Source of the DNA: Ophioderma brevispina
Lineage: Eukaryota > Echinodermata > Ophiuroidea > Amphilepidida > Ophiodermatidae
Assembly (NCBI GenBank): GCA_023653785.1
Contig: JAMKCH010078985.1
Location: forward strand, 93,327 to 157,326
Direction of reading: 5' to 3'
DNA length: 64,000 bases
In this document: piece after piece, positions 12,097-22,527 of the stretch
Position numbering within the stretch: the stretch's first letter is position 1
Layout: each line of letters opens with the position of its first letter
Notes under the pieces: generated by a model
The model's database searches: none
What the model saw: only the letters and a program-made list of their open reading frames with translations
Told to the model about the DNA's origin: nothing
Translations under genes and position numbers: made by a program

Positions 12097-12240
12097 GAAA
12101 AGAAAAGACCTGCAGAAGCTCCCACCATGTTTTCCGACGAGGAAGATGACGATGATTTGAAGGTAGGCGTGGCGCGCCAAATAGAACGGATTCAGGCATT
12201 CCTAAATAATGACCGATTGAAGAGCCAAAAAAGAAACTAA
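12097..12240 (+). CDS. Last exon of gene 1: acidic patch plus short helix
   Basis: Follows a pyrimidine-containing acceptor (ctattcctcgccag, AG at 12095-12096) in phase 0, matching the phase of the exon ending at 10970. It runs 47 residues to TAA at 12238-12240. It contains a basic KKRP start, an acidic cluster MFSDEEDDDD, then VARQIERIQAFLNNDRLK, likely an amphipathic helix, and a basic tail. The layout (N-terminal coiled coil, long disordered Ser/Thr-rich middle, short acidic-helical C-terminus) is seen in chromosome-axis and scaffold proteins, but that is only an analogy. No family is recognised. Confidence 0.6.
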   Translation, partial: EKKRPAEAPTMFSDEEDDDDLKVGVARQIERIQAFLNNDRLKSQKRN

Positions 12241-12399
12241 GGAACCATTGTGTAAAAGAAGTACATAAATTCTAATTCTTATGTTTGATTATTGTGGAAA
12301 ATGAAGTCAAACAGTCTTTCTTGAAAATAGAGGTTTGTAATAGGGAAGTAAAACTATAACTACGCAACTCTACGTGGGGCGGGAAATCTACGATCATCT

Positions 12400-12680
12400 G
12401 GAGTTCAAGAGACACGAGAGATTTCCAGAAAAAAAAAACCGCCCCAATTTTTTGTCGAACCCCGGTTTTTTGCATATTTGGAATCGCTTACAATGTAATA
12501 AGATCACACCTGAAGTGAATTAGCTGACTACGCCGTCTTTATTTAAGATTATACTTTATCTTTCTTTCTGTCGTGCAACGACAGAAAGTCAAAGCATGGT
12601 TTTCTATGGGGACGATTGCGATAGCAGGCAAGTTCAAAACAAGGTTTTGGCGGTTTTTCTTTTGTACTTGTTTGTAACGT
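12400..12680 (+). repeat. Dispersed repeat R3, copy 1, left part
   Basis: Collinear with 49690-49970: GATTTCCAGAAAAA, CCCCAATTTTTT.TCGAACCC, TTTTTTGCATA, AGATCACACCTG.AGTGAAT, a hairpin around GTCGTGCA.ACGACAGAAA, and TTTTGTACTTGTTTGT. Similarity stops at about 12675 and resumes at 15869, so this copy is split by the DIRS-like insertion. Confidence 0.75.
12562..12590. repeat. Hairpin in repeat R3
   Basis: CTTTCTGTCGT and ACGACAGAAAG are perfect inverted repeats around GCA. The second copy (49862-49880) keeps a related GTCGTGCACGAC palindrome although flanking bases differ, so the structure may be retained. Confidence 0.7.
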
Positions 12681-12689
12681 AATAAACCA

Positions 12690-12966
12690 TGTTCATAACA
12701 GTGGTGTTCTAATTACTCGTAAGGGAATGCTTGCTTACCTTCTCCCCATTTTGAATGTAACAAATTGGCCATTGTCCTTTAAGGCAGATGCAGAACCTCC
12801 CATAAATATAATATGCCCACATAATATATATCATTCGATCCCATGTATGGACGAAAACACCCCCAAGTGACGTCATAACCACACATCCGCTTCCTCTTTT
12901 CGTCTTACCTTCGACAAGATAAAACCTCCTGTCCTGCAGGGGGCAGTACGGGCCGTGAATTAACAT
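12690..12966. repeat. Inverted terminal repeat of the DIRS-like element, left
   Basis: Pairs with about 15650-15868 in inverse orientation. Inside, GGAATGCTTGCTTACCTTC, AATGTAACAAATTG and the GGCAGATGCAGAACCTCCC block correspond to complements near 15850, 15820 and 15795. Confidence 0.75.
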
Positions 12967-13065
12967 CGGAGAAGGTAAGCAAACATTCCTTACGAGTCAT
13001 TTAGAACACCACTGTTCTTACATTAACTCATACAGGAAATCTGCTTACCTTCAATCCGATGTGAT
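12967..13065. repeat. Internal complementary region of the DIRS-like element
   Basis: The segment 12967-13014 is the complement of 12699-12746 (GGAGAAGGTAAGC and GAACACCACTG against CAGTGGTGTTC and CTTACCTTCTCC). The segment about 13015-13065 matches the complement of the right terminus (ACTCAT.ACAGGAA.TCTGCTTA.CTTCAATCCGATGT). In DIRS elements this joint copy of both ends templates rejoining of the circular intermediate. Confidence 0.75.
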
Positions 13066-13604
13066 GCATTAACATCGCCAGATTAACACAGGTTACTAGG
13101 AGGCGGTGCAGGATGCAAACCGTCACACCTGGATTGCGTAGGCCAAATGAGTATGCATATGAATTTGCAAGCAATTCAGAAGAAGTAAGAGCAGCGCAAG
13201 GTCACATGCCAATACAAATACCATGAAACCTAAGCACACAACTTACTAAGCTCATAATTTGCTGAGCCCCCTGAAAAAGTGGGCTCCTGCAAAACTGGCC
13301 AGTTAAGCGACGTACATAGAGACGACGTCACACCGAAAAACCAGCACCCCTCGTGCACAACACCCACGCGCATAACCGAGAGTTTTACTCCAGTTGAGGG
13401 TCTACAGGCTACAGAGCAGCTCGAGCCATTGGACCCAATCGCCACCCTCTAGGCCCGTGACGGGCCGAGGAAGGGGCAACGCCGTAAGCGAGACTGAGGA
13501 GGGCGGAAAGATCCCAAATCCTCAGACCCTCGACGTCTACAGTACTCTGCGAGAAACCCTGCACAGCGTAAGGACAGTAAACATGAGTCATCAACTGTAA
13601 CCTA

Positions 13605-14048
13605 ATGCAGCCGCCCACCCTATCCCACTCACTTGAGCCCAAGGGCCAGCGAGTGCGAGGAGCGGAAAAAGAGGAGCATCTTGCGAGGCCGACCTTAGCC
13701 ATCCGATTTCACCAGTCTAGATCGAAGCCTACCCCGGGGGTAAGCTTCAGGCTAGCACAGCCACCCCAAGTGTATCAAGTATCTCCACCAGAATGGATAA
13801 GGCCAACCAGAAGATTGACCCTATTCCGGGGGAACATCATAAGTCTACTATGCATATGTCATCATGAAATGAAAAGCCTCAGAGAGGATACTCGATGTCG
13901 CCTTGAGATGGGACCACCTCAAACGAATGATCAGTTAACGTTTGAAAGGGTGCTGACCAAGAATTCTAGCACAAACATGATGGAGAGAGTACCGATCAAC
14001 CGTACCAGCTCCAACATTTACTCCAAGGCCTACCTAAACACGGATTGA
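13605..14048 (+). CDS. Unassigned ORF inside the DIRS-like element
   Basis: 147 codons from ATG with a basic, proline-rich N-terminal half (for example RSKPTPGVSFRLAQPPQVYQ). The internal region here is markedly more GC-rich than its surroundings. It lies antisense to the orientation inferred from the internal complementary region. It might be a remnant of an element ORF or simply an open frame in GC-rich DNA. No reverse transcriptase, RNase H or recombinase motif is seen. Confidence 0.2.
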   Translation: MQPPTLSHSLEPKGQRVRGAEKEEHLARPTLAIRFHQSRSKPTPGVSFRLAQPPQVYQVSPPEWIRPTRRLTLFRGNIISLLCICHHEMKSLREDTRCRLEMGPPQTNDQLTFERVLTKNSSTNMMERVPINRTSSNIYSKAYLNTD

Positions 14049-15151
14049 GGCGGCCAGGAGATTAAGAGAATCTAACAGATTTCCGAAACTCTAAGGTTTA
14101 AGGAAATTCCGCGAGTTAAAAAGGGCGGACGAGGAAAGCTAGCCCCGACAGCATTTCCCCATCATACAAATTACGACTAAGGGGGGACGAAACCGGGATA
14201 GGGGAAATCCAATAAGGCATGAACAAGAGGAAAAAACCTAAGTGGGATAAAGATCACAGCTGGACCTCAGAGCAAAACCTATCGGCAAGTGCAAATAGGA
14301 TGCTTCAAGGTAACGAGTCATCCAGTTGAGACCCGTAGGCAAAAAATCATCATCCGAGACGGCTGGAACATCACAGAATAATAATCCTGAGAATCGAAAC
14401 CAGCCCATGGAACACCCAAAAGATTCTCTCACCTTATAAAAAGGCTGAGAGGGTTGTAATAAGACCAGTCTGCAGCACGACGCCAGACCAAGAGTGGAAC
14501 TATTACTCTATATAAACATTGAAAGGCATATGATAAAATAATAGTCGATCCCACCATGGACAGCAACCTATGCACCTGGCGATGAGACTATTATCAATCA
14601 GAACATAGAGGTAAAATTAATATAATATAAAAGTATAGTATATCACACCTCTATGATTAGAACAAACCAATCCAGAAAAGATAGATTGGAGTGATACCCC
14701 TTTCAAAACAAATATTATATTAGATTGAAAGCACAAGTGATAAAAATAATAAGTCCATGTCATTTGAGTATGTACAAGCTAATTATCAACCTAAACATTC
14801 CATCCCCATGCAGAGAGATTGAGAGGTTGTCCACCATGTCTTCAAACATAAAGGCAACAAAACCGCCGCGGGTGGGCGGTTGATGAAGTAGTGCCTATAA
14901 CGGAGCTGAGAATCCCTGCTATAGCGTGAGAATTAAAGGACCCCGAGGGGGATCGGCACAAAGCCGACTCGAGCGAGAGGAATCGGCGGCGCGGGCCACA
15001 CACGCTTAGTAGAGATCAAAAGCCGACCACGACCTGACACACTTCCGAAATAGAAATATTGCAGGGCGGTTAGACTTGGTTTCTGGTGCAGAGTCTCCCG
15101 CCACAGAATTTTAGCCAAAAAGACGAAATTAATCTTCTAACATTTAATCTA

Positions 15152-15186
15152 GGGTATCCATCGCGAAGATGGCGACGGATACCCGA
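15152..15186. repeat. Near-perfect hairpin inside the DIRS-like element
   Basis: GGGTATCCATCGC and GCGACGGATACCC pair with one mismatch around a 9-base loop. Related CATCGCCAA and GCGATGAATATGGC motifs recur between 15190 and 15370. Confidence 0.6.
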
Positions 15187-15868
15187 AACCCTCATCGCCA
15201 AGCGATCAGAAGCGATGAATATGGCATAAATTACGGCGGAATCCGACATACTTTAGGCTACTGACGAAATTAATCCGACATCGTATCATCAACGGTACTC
15301 ATCGCCAAAAGGGAAGAACTCTTGGACGAATATAGAAACTTCGAACAACCGCGATCCGAAGTGATGATACAAGCGTTATAAAAAAACGTGAGGGAACGGC
15401 AGAACAGCTCCCGTTCCGGAAAAATTACTGGCTACGTAGTCTATGGGGGTGAATTATGCAGGTTTGTGTGTTGACAAACCCGACGCAAAGTCAAGGTATA
15501 AAGTCCTTAAAATACCGACTTCGCAAAAGAAATATGACAAACTACGGTCCCAGGGACGTAATAAATGAAATTTAAAATTTTCACAAGGTTCAAGGCCACC
15601 AAGTAGCTAAATCTGACCAAATAATTCGACAAAATCAGGGAGCTAACGACATAAAGGTACCGATGTGACTTCGTCGCACCAAAGACGGAACAAGAGGAAG
15701 CGGATGTGGGTATGACGTCACTTGGCGGGGGGTGTCGTATACAGGTTGATCGAAATGAATATATAGTATGTGGGAATATATATTTTGGGAGGTTCTGCAT
15801 CTGCCTATAAGACAATGCAATTTGTTACATCAACATCGGATTGAAGGATAAGCAGATTCCTGTGATGA

Positions 15869-15965
15869 GTCCTTCGAAACGTTCTCGGTAGTGGTCTACT
15901 ACCGATCCAGTGAAAATTGAGGCGAACTTTGTTATCCTAAAAATCTCCTCCTGTCATTTAATTGA
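15869..15965 (+). repeat. Dispersed repeat R3, copy 1, right part
   Basis: CCTTCGAAACGTTCTCGGTAG and the TCTACTACCGAT palindrome, then AAAAATCTCCTCCTGTCA, match 49970-50060 (CCTTCAAAACGTTCTCGGTAG onward). It resumes the repeat interrupted at about 12680. Confidence 0.7.
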
Positions 15966-16481
15966 CCGAATTACCAATACAGGTGCAGGAAAGAAAGGAC
16001 AAAAAAGGCTAAACTGCCAAATGTATATAGCGGGAGGGATTTTCTTGTATGCCAATTAGAAATCGCATGAGCAATTAATGGCGAAGAGTAATTAAGATAT
16101 AATGGTGATTGCTTTGATGGTTTAAAAACATTCACAGATTTAAAAAGAACATAAAGGAAGGAAATTCAATGAATATAGAGACACGAATGAAGACGAAAGG
16201 AAAATATAACAAAATGTGTACACTTTTTCTATAGCGGGGAAGTTAATTACAAAACCTCTAAGAGGTAGATATGCCAAGGCTGTGTGCCAATTCTTTGAGT
16301 ATAACTTTCCTTGTGATTCAAATATCGCGAACACGTTTACAATACCTTTCTTTATTCACCGATATTACCTTTTTCCATTAAGAAGTCATGAAAGAGTAAA
16401 CATTGCCACAAAACATGAGCTAACATGTTTATTACTTTACCGTATGTACCGTCTGCAAACTAAAATTCATTTTATAATGTA

Positions 16482-17087
16482 CAGCCTGTTTCTAAAAAAA
16501 ATGGTGCAATCAAAAATCTATTTTTTAAAATATTAAATCTCAGCATAAGTAATCGTTTTGTACATGACATTAAAACATTTTGTTTTGCATCGCATTTGCT
16601 TGTTTAATAGTCGAGAGATAACTCCAGTTTACTGCGGAACACAAAAATCGAGTTTGTGCCACTTTCTGGTTGATTAAAAATATGAAAGAATTAGTTAAAC
16701 ATAATTATTCACATTTGAACAGAGTTTTTATGGTCTTGATATATCATGAAACTCAAAGTATTGCAGATATCTTGATACTTTGCTTCCAAATTCAAATTTT
16801 TATTGTCTTCAACAATTACGTACAAAGATAGTGCAATGTTTTTAATTTAAAGTGTTTATTTTGGTTGCAATCATATTCCTCTTTTTAATAGATACCAATT
16901 TTGAAATAAATTCAAAATTCAAGCTCCATTGAGACGCACAATAAACATTTGATAAAAATCGATTTTAGTGTATCGTACTAAATTGACTATATTTCTGGAT
17001 TGACCAAAGCAAATACGATGAAATAAAGAATTGGAAATTTCAAATTTAACCAATTTTCCTGATTGCACGATTTTTTGAGACAGGCTG
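16482..17087. mobile_element. 606-bp TA-flanked inverted-repeat element (mariner-type MITE)
   Basis: Starts CAGCCTGTTTCTAAAA after TA at 16480-16481 and ends TTTTTTGAGACAGGCTG before TA at 17088-17089. The ends are inverted repeats of about 30 bp (with GTGCAATCA inside both). TA duplication and CAG...CTG ends are typical of Tc1/mariner. No transposase frame remains. Confidence 0.75.
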
Positions 17088-17592
17088 TATAACCATACAG
17101 CACGCGAGAGCTGTCAATTTTTAATCTTTGGCCTATCAAATTAACAATGCCTTAGGATACCATATGTAGACCACGAAGTCAAGGGGGAGCATCTGTTGTC
17201 AGGTTAGAACATACAGTAGTAGTTCTAAACGAATGGTAGCTGGCCAATAAATGTCTTATGAGGTCAATAAACTTCAATTCTTTTTTAGGTTCATGTTTCC
17301 CGATTTTCTCTTTTTTTTGTTGTTGTTGCCAAACATGACTCTTTTTGGACCTATAAATATCCATTTTAAACCGTACGGTTTTAATTGATTTTAAGGCCAA
17401 ATCAGTTTGACTCAAAAGACCGCGCGCGTACAGTTGTAAATTACATTCACAACATTTAATTGTTATGGTGGTTGAGACTTTTGTTAAAAGTGTATATGCA
17501 GGACTAATAAATAGTAAACCAAATAAAACAAATTATAATCATTTTGTGGGGTTACCGCGTTTCCGCCTATCCCCCACCTAAAATACCTTGTA

Positions 17593-17640
17593 CAGGGTGA
17601 ACCAAATAACAAACTTTACCCCCAAAATGAAAGTGATATT
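17593..17640 (+). mobile_element. Solitary mariner-like terminal sequence
   Basis: TA then CAGGGTGAACCAAATAACAA looks like a mariner 5' end. I find no matching complement downstream, so it is a fragment at best. The following 17640-18060 contains only partly inverted CCCCTGAC.TGACAC segments. Confidence 0.3.
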
Positions 17641-18289
17641 TTTTTCCACTTTAACAAAAAAATTGATATCTGTGGATTTTTATTTATCATAAGAATGGTA
17701 ATTGAGCAATCTTGCCTGAAAAAATTTAATTTTGGCTTGAGTGGTTCTCAAGATATGGTCCCTGAATAATACGTTAGCAAAACAGACTGTCCCCGGAAGC
17801 ATCAATTTTTCTTAGCATGGAAATCCCCCATGCCCAAATCGACAGACTGTGTCCGACCCCCTGACCTGACACAGACAGAAAACTGCTATTTTAGCACAAT
17901 CTGCATGCTATGATTTCAGATTTGCAAATCCCGGTTGCCAAACCAATTTATGTGTACTTATCATTCCTCATGAAATCCCCTCTGCACTTTGTGCTAAATA
18001 CAAGTTTTTGTGTCTTGTGTCAGGGGCGTGTGAACCTTAGCCATGCCCGGCATGCTACCTACTAATATACACATTACACAGTGTTTTTTTAAGCCACATA
18101 TTTTTGTTCACTTGTTTCTTCTCACTTTTTTTTACTAAATTAAAACACAAACAAATAATGTTAGTTACTTTAGAGGTGCAACGAGAGATTTTGAGGCACC
18201 CAAATATCCTGTCATAAGATAATTTCATTTAGATTATACACTCAATACATAGAATTTTTTACCTTGTATTTGGTGCAAAAAAATGTTCT

Positions 18290-18420
18290 TAAACAAAAGA
18301 GAGAAAAATTATTTTGATTTGCTTACTATTTCAATATAAAACATAGGCCTGAATTTTGTATTTGCTCCTATACGAAATTAGACATTCACAATTCTTGTAA
18401 CCAAGAAACACTTCTCACTT
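18290..18420 (+). repeat. Dispersed repeat, inverse copy at 31330-31460
   Basis: TTTTGATTTGCTTACTATTTC, ATATAAAACATAGGCCTGAAT and TATTTGCTCCTATAC match the complement of 31370-31450 closely. This suggests an interspersed element, boundaries unclear. Confidence 0.55.
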
Positions 18421-19334
18421 AATCATTTCAGGTGGGGATATATTTGATGGAAAGCTTTTACATCAGACCAAACTCAATACTTTCGATTTTTTAATGGACA
18501 CCTTAGATTGAAATCGCTCGTTGGCCTTTAAAACCTATACAAACAAACACAAGTAAGTTTAAACCTTCAAACAAACAAAAAAACAGCATACGATACCCGA
18601 CCGACAAGCTTAAAACAATTAAGTCTGAAGGCTCTGTTGAGGTATCACAATCATGAGTTAATGCGATAGATAGTTTGTTTTTTATCTGCCATAAAGTGAT
18701 TGATGATAGAGCTCTGCTTGGCCGGACCATTTGGCAATCCGTTGTGCGTGCGTGTGTGCGTTTGTGTGTATGTGTGGTATGGTCACTAAAATGTTAATTT
18801 TTTTTTATGGAGCGGTCCACAGCTTATATTCTTTTGAATATAGTGAGCGCGAAAGCCGAGAACCGCAACTTTAGTTGACCTTGTTATGCAATAAATAATG
18901 TTCCGGTGGATTAATATGAAGTCTAATTGTTTTGAACGCAAACTGTTTTAACTTTTGGTATTATGAATTTTCAGTGTTTGTAGTTCTATAGTTATGTAGA
19001 TACACTGTTAATGTTTAGTAAAATAAGAATTAAATATTTCTGCGTGTCGACAAGTAGAATATTTGTACATGAATGTAAGAAGTTCCAATGGGTAGATATC
19101 ATAATAACATTTAAAACATTAAAACGTTTAAACAAGGAGCGGAAAGAGATAATTCTTAAACAGACTTGTATCAGTTATGATTGTGTTCTTTTATCAAGTT
19201 TGTTTATTCACAGGTTGATTGCCATTCTACCAGGTAGCGTTTTATGTGCGTCTTGTGCTTTCAATGATAATTCTAGATGTTGCCATTTCAAAATAGATGC
19301 TAAATCACTTTGTTAGTATTTAATATGGAGTTCT

Positions 19335-19697
19335 TAAAGGCTGACTCAGAGATTTCCTGAGGAGGGCGCCCTTAATTTCCCCCCAAAAATCGCGTTTTTT
19401 GCATGTACATAATGCTTGTCCATATACTAATCACTGTTGAAATTGCCTAAGCTTAAATTCGGATGCCTTCATATAGAAAATCTTTGTTATAAAATTCCGG
19501 ATCCGGAAGTTTTGTTATACACAGTATCTATGGGACGTAATACTAAACATAAATGATTACCGCCCATCAAAACGAAAAAATCCGATTCATCTCAAATTCG
19601 AATTGGGCATTTTAGGTTAATATCTTTAGTCTGATTGACTAATTTTTCATTATTACAAAAAAATAATATTTCGAAATCTCTGAGTCAGACTTTTATT
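19335..19697. mobile_element. TTAA-associated MITE, GGCTGACTCAGAGA family, copy 1
   Basis: TTAA then AGGCTGACTCAGAGATTTC at the left and GAAATCTCTGAGTCAGACT then TTTA at the right. About 360 bp, no coding capacity. An internal near-palindrome TCCGGATCCGGA near 19497 is shared with copy 2 at 43044-43396. The right flank TTTA could be a mutated TTAA duplication. Confidence 0.7.
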
Positions 19698-19970
19698 TCA
19701 TATTTTCAATGGACCAAATGCGAGAAAATGGATGTGGTCATGTCAGGCATTACTGTTAAAAATGACCAAAGTATTTTGGAGTGTGTCAGTCAGTCATTAC
19801 TTCATCATTCTTAATTGGTTATTTCTGATAATTGTAGAACCTCAAATCCTACTTGCATGCATCCCTTAATAGTTTAAGACTCTAGCTAGCAGTAGTTGTA
19901 GTGTTAGTAGGTGATGGTGTAATAATCAGATACTAAATATCTAAACTATCTATCTCTATGCACACATCAA

Positions 19971-20617
19971 GAAGCTGATAGCATGCAGCTTCTACTTCAT
20001 GCAGACGATGCTGCTGCTCAAGGATTCCAAAGGGTCATGCTGCGTACTGTGGACACAGACGTTGTTGTTTTTTTCTGTAGCCTTGTTCAGCCAGCCCAAC
20101 CTCAATGAACTCTGACTAGCATTTGGTACTGGAAAGAATCGCAGATTCACACCAGCACATACTATTGACCAGACCCTAGGACCAGAGAACGCTTTGTCTC
20201 TGCTGATGTTTCACACCTTCACCGGTCACACAAAGGAAAGAAAACCACATGGAAAGCAAGCAAAATCTTCCCCGATGTTGTAAAACTTTGCAACCCTTGG
20301 AAGAACTCCGCCTTCAGAAGATACCTTGAAACTAATGCCATTAATTGAAAGATTTGCTGTCCTCATGTACGTCAGAACAAGCTCCTGTGAGAGTGTTGAT
20401 GATGCTCATAGAGATTTATTTACTCATAAAGGGAGATCCATTGAGTTCATTCCACCTACCTCAGATGCACTCTATCAACACTCAAATAGAGCAGCATACC
20501 AGGCAGGGCATTGCCGTTCAAGCATTAGTTGATAGCAAGTCTTTCTTTCCACAAGGCGACTCTCTTAAAACTCCTTTGAGACTGTTTCAAGGGGTTGGTC
20601 TTTGCTTAAGGATTTAA
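19971..20617 (+). pseudogene. Decayed transposon-linked metazoan ORF (VDTDVVV...ERF...GRSIE type)
   Basis: Blocks in order are EADSMQLLLHADDAAAQGF, RTVDTDVVV, LAFGTGK.RRFTPAHTI, LGPENALSLLMFHTFTG, TTWKASKIFPDVV, ERFAVLMY.RTSSCESV, GRSIEFIPPT and AAYQAGHC then QALVDS. I recognise this motif order from large multicopy hypothetical-protein families in cnidarian, echinoderm and other invertebrate genomes, thought to be transposon-associated. At least three frameshifts and an in-frame TGA where the family has Trp (near 20118) break it. Biochemical role unknown. It abuts a LINE fragment on the other strand. Confidence 0.7.
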
Positions 20618-20619
20618 GG

Positions 20620-21950
20620 CTGTTAGCAGCTGGTCTCTGTCCGGATATATGGGTGCTTCACATTAGATATTTGGCAGCTACGCTCTTGCATGCTCGCTAC
20701 ACTACGGCAGATTCCTGCTACGATGTACAAGTTGTCCGCTGGAGTTGGGCGAAGACATCCTGTAATAAGCAGGCAGGAGGCATTTAATGCTGGATCAACC
20801 TCCTTGGAATGGGTTGTCTTTCCCATACAGGGCAAGCATACTCTGCACATAAGTAGCACATGTACAGGACAAGTGCGACTTTATGGTATATGGGCGAGCA
20901 CCCCATCTTGTGTCAGTGAGTTTGTTCAAGATGTTATTGCGTGAACATACTTTACTCTTCGTCTTCACGATGTGGGTCTTATAAGAGAGAGTGCGGTTCA
21001 ATGTAACTCCTAGGTAGACAGAATTATCACAGTGCTCAGGGGTGTTCCAGACCAGGTTACTTTAAGCTGACGTTTGGCTTCACGGTTGCGTAGATGGAAA
21101 GCACACACCTGTGCCTTTAATGGATTTTACACGTAGGTGATTTTCCTCATAAAAGCTAGTGAGTTCATCCAAAGATTTGGTGAGACTGTCTTCGACAACT
21201 GAGGAGTGATATTGGTCTATGCTCTTGGGATTAGATGGATCTTTCCCAGGCTTAGAAGTGCCATAACGTGTGCTTTCTTCCAGATCTCTTTGGAACCTGT
21301 GGGAAATAAGGCAGCAATTGTACAGCTCAAGAAGCCATTCCTTTGCTACTAGCCCGAAGTTTTTCAGCTGCTCATTTAAGATGTTGTCAAGGCCCACTGT
21401 TTTCCTGTTTGAAGTTAGCAATACCGGTTTCCAGTTTGTCAATGTTGAAGGGGTGAGTGAAACCAGAATCGCTACTATACCTCTTATGGTCCTAGTTTTA
21501 TCTTCTTGGACTTCTTTTGCACTTGCCATTTAAAAGCAGTTAGTTTCGGCAACTTGGTTGGGTGTAACATTTGGCTGCTGTGGAGGTTTTTGTTGGATAC
21601 CTTTTGACTCGAAGCTTTCGGTTGGTAGACCACGCTCTCTTGCTGTTATGGGTCATATCGGTGGATTCAATTAATAAGGTGTGCCAGGCTTTGGCACTTC
21701 CTCGCCTTTAGCATTTGTTTTAGCTGAGAAAGGATCAGCTTCAAACATGGTGGAATACCCTTGATATTCTTTAGCAAATAAGTTAGAAAGGCCTTGTATT
21801 ATTCCGTCCAACAGCCTCTTGGTATGAATCTCCGGCAGTCTTGTTCACTAGTATAGCAAATTTGCCATAGTTATGGGGTTTGGGAGCAACCCTCGTCACG
21901 TTCTGATCCAGTGAATCATTGCCAGTCTACTTTTCTGTATTTAAAGCGCC
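20620..21950 (-). pseudogene. Non-LTR retrotransposon reverse transcriptase, internally deleted
   Basis: Read on the minus strand: about 21420-21240 gives GLDNILNEQLKNFGLVAKEW then KPGKDPSNPKS, the finger motif before the palm. It then jumps straight to SLDELTSFYEENHLRV, which in such enzymes follows the catalytic YADD-type box. From about 21005 come RTLSYKTHIVKTKSKV, RNNILNKLTDTRWGA and, near 20810, EVDPALNASCLLITGC, the thumb and C-terminal region of jockey- and RTE-like elements. The catalytic palm is missing, so the copy is dead. Sequence up to about 21950 reads as a decayed linker between endonuclease and reverse transcriptase. Confidence 0.7.
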
Positions 21951-22309
21951 ACTTTGTTTGGTCTTACTGCAGCATTGACTTGGGTAACGATTGGTCGATG
22001 TTGAGTTAGTGGAACAGGATTCAAAACAATCAAGATGTTTTTGCTAACAATAGCTAGATCAAGGTTGTAACCCTCTTCCAACGGGAACTATAAAATAATG
22101 GCGGCAGCTTAGGGTTGTGAAGGCGATGTGTAAATGTTTCTATTCATAATATTGCTGCCAGTTCGAGGGTTATTCCAGTGTAATATTACACAGAACTAGT
22201 CTAGTGTCAAGACTTCAGTGAAGGAATATATACCTTATTCAGTCAGGCATTGTAATCCCTCATTGAAGTTTTCACAATATCCTATAGTAGATTTTAAATT
22301 AAGTGAAAT

Positions 22310-22527
22310 TCCATGGGGTGATATTGATATGGGGTTCAATCCCCGGCCATGCGTAGACTAGGCCTTTGTTGCTATTACAAAACATATTGTGTTCATGGTA
22401 CAACGATACTTTACAGAATCGGCTTACTGGAAACTGCTGCCTTCAGTTCTACAATAGTCTGTTAATTATAGGACTTATGCCATGGTTGGCCGGGATGTCA
22501 AATCCGCTTTGCGCTAATCTCTTAATA
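22310..22527 (+). repeat. Dispersed repeat R1, copy 2, left part
   Basis: Matches 7815-8040 to the word CTCTTAATA, where a TA-flanked element interrupts it. GGGGTTCAATCCCCGG again resembles a pol III B box. Confidence 0.7.

Larger units (their letters stand above)
12688..15868 (-). mobile_element. DIRS-like retroelement, non-autonomous or degenerate
   Basis: About 3.2 kb inserted in repeat R3. The left terminal repeat (about 12690-12966) is matched in inverse by about 15650-15868; for example GGCAGATGCAGAACCTCCC at 12784 is the complement of GGGAGGTTCTGCATCTGCC near 15788, and GAGGAAGCGGATGTG near 15696 is the complement of a segment at 12883. At 12967-13065 lies a segment whose first half is the complement of the extreme left end (CAGTGGTGTTCTAA) and whose second half is the complement of the extreme right end. 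That is the internal complementary region of DIRS elements. Its position next to the left repeat implies minus-strand orientation. I see no intact reverse transcriptase or tyrosine recombinase. Confidence 0.75.

Noticed and set aside
15850..15885. Hammerhead-like words TGATGAGTCC and CGAAACG
   Set aside because: TGATGA belongs to the DIRS end and CGAAACG to the flanking repeat; stem II cannot form properly and the uninterrupted repeat at 49970 lacks TGATGA.
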